From NCBI GenBank assembly GCA_964431655.1, contig CAYSKJ010000178.1:1-6393 (forward strand): DNA of 6,393 nt, read 5' to 3'. The notes below the pieces were generated by a model, which worked only from the letters and a program-made list of their open reading frames with translations, had not been told where the DNA came from and did not search any database. Source of the stretch: CAYMEV01 sp964431655 [NCBI: uncultured bacterium] (lineage in GTDB: Bacteria > CAYMEV01). Each line of letters begins with the position of its first letter. The first letter of the stretch is position 1. A program made the translations under genes and the position numbers. Positions 6,270 through 6,393 of the stretch are shown in pieces.

Positions 6270-6393
6270 ATTTGTACTTTGCCTGATAAGAACCTGGCTT
6301 ATGTTCAGATTCTGCAGAAGGTATTTGTTTAATTTTTATATCATAAACAGGTTTATTTCTTTAATATTCCGTTTTACAAAATATCAAAAATAT
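6270..6393. other. AT-rich intergenic end of window, no gene seen
   Basis: These 124 bases follow the RRM terminator and run to the window edge. I see no open reading frame with a ribosome binding site and no RNA gene. The only notable item is a partial copy of short motifs also found upstream of the RRM gene (TGATAAGA-CCTG near 6284 and ATGTTCAG at 6301-6308). The region may be the upstream part of a gene beyond the window. Confidence 0.6.

Noticed and set aside
6286-6302. ATAAG...CTTAT dyad after the RRM terminator
   Set aside because: Arms of five bases in AT-rich DNA are expected by chance, and there is no nearby gene to regulate.

Overview
The window suggests a Gram-negative bacterium of moderate to low G+C (by eye, in the low to mid 40s percent). 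It has strong AGGAGG-type ribosome binding sites, a secreted hydrolase with a classical signal peptide, a type IV pilus ATPase and a small single-RRM RNA-binding protein. I would guess a spirochaete, a deltaproteobacterium in the broad sense, or a related lineage, but nothing here fixes the taxonomy.

Layout, left to right. Positions 1-50 look like the terminal repeats of an insertion sequence whose body lies outside the window. Beginning 21 bases further in, on the minus strand, is an AEC-family membrane transporter (72-1025). It is divergent from a plus-strand gene for a large exported CocE/NonD (peptidase S15-type) serine hydrolase (1234-3684), across a 208-base gap. A strong hairpin (3691-3720) lies in the convergent gap between the hydrolase and a minus-strand PilT-like ATPase (3794-5587). 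A 319-base AT-rich divergent intergenic region with dyads and promoter-like boxes separates that gene from a plus-strand RRM protein gene (5907-6197). The RRM gene ends at a textbook intrinsic terminator (6238-6269). The last 124 bases contain no supported gene.

The genes do not form an obvious pathway. All four appear to be separate transcription units: two divergent pairs, with one convergent junction. The most unusual item is the ATPase. It joins an N-terminal cyclic-nucleotide-binding domain with a seemingly intact phosphate-binding cassette, a short module resembling part of the GspE/MshE N-terminal domain, and a complete PilT motor, all in 597 residues. This looks like a pilus-retraction-type motor with a built-in second-messenger sensor, and no pilus genes are next to it. 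I see no CRISPR array, defence island, rRNA or tRNA. I do not see a wholly new multi-gene system.
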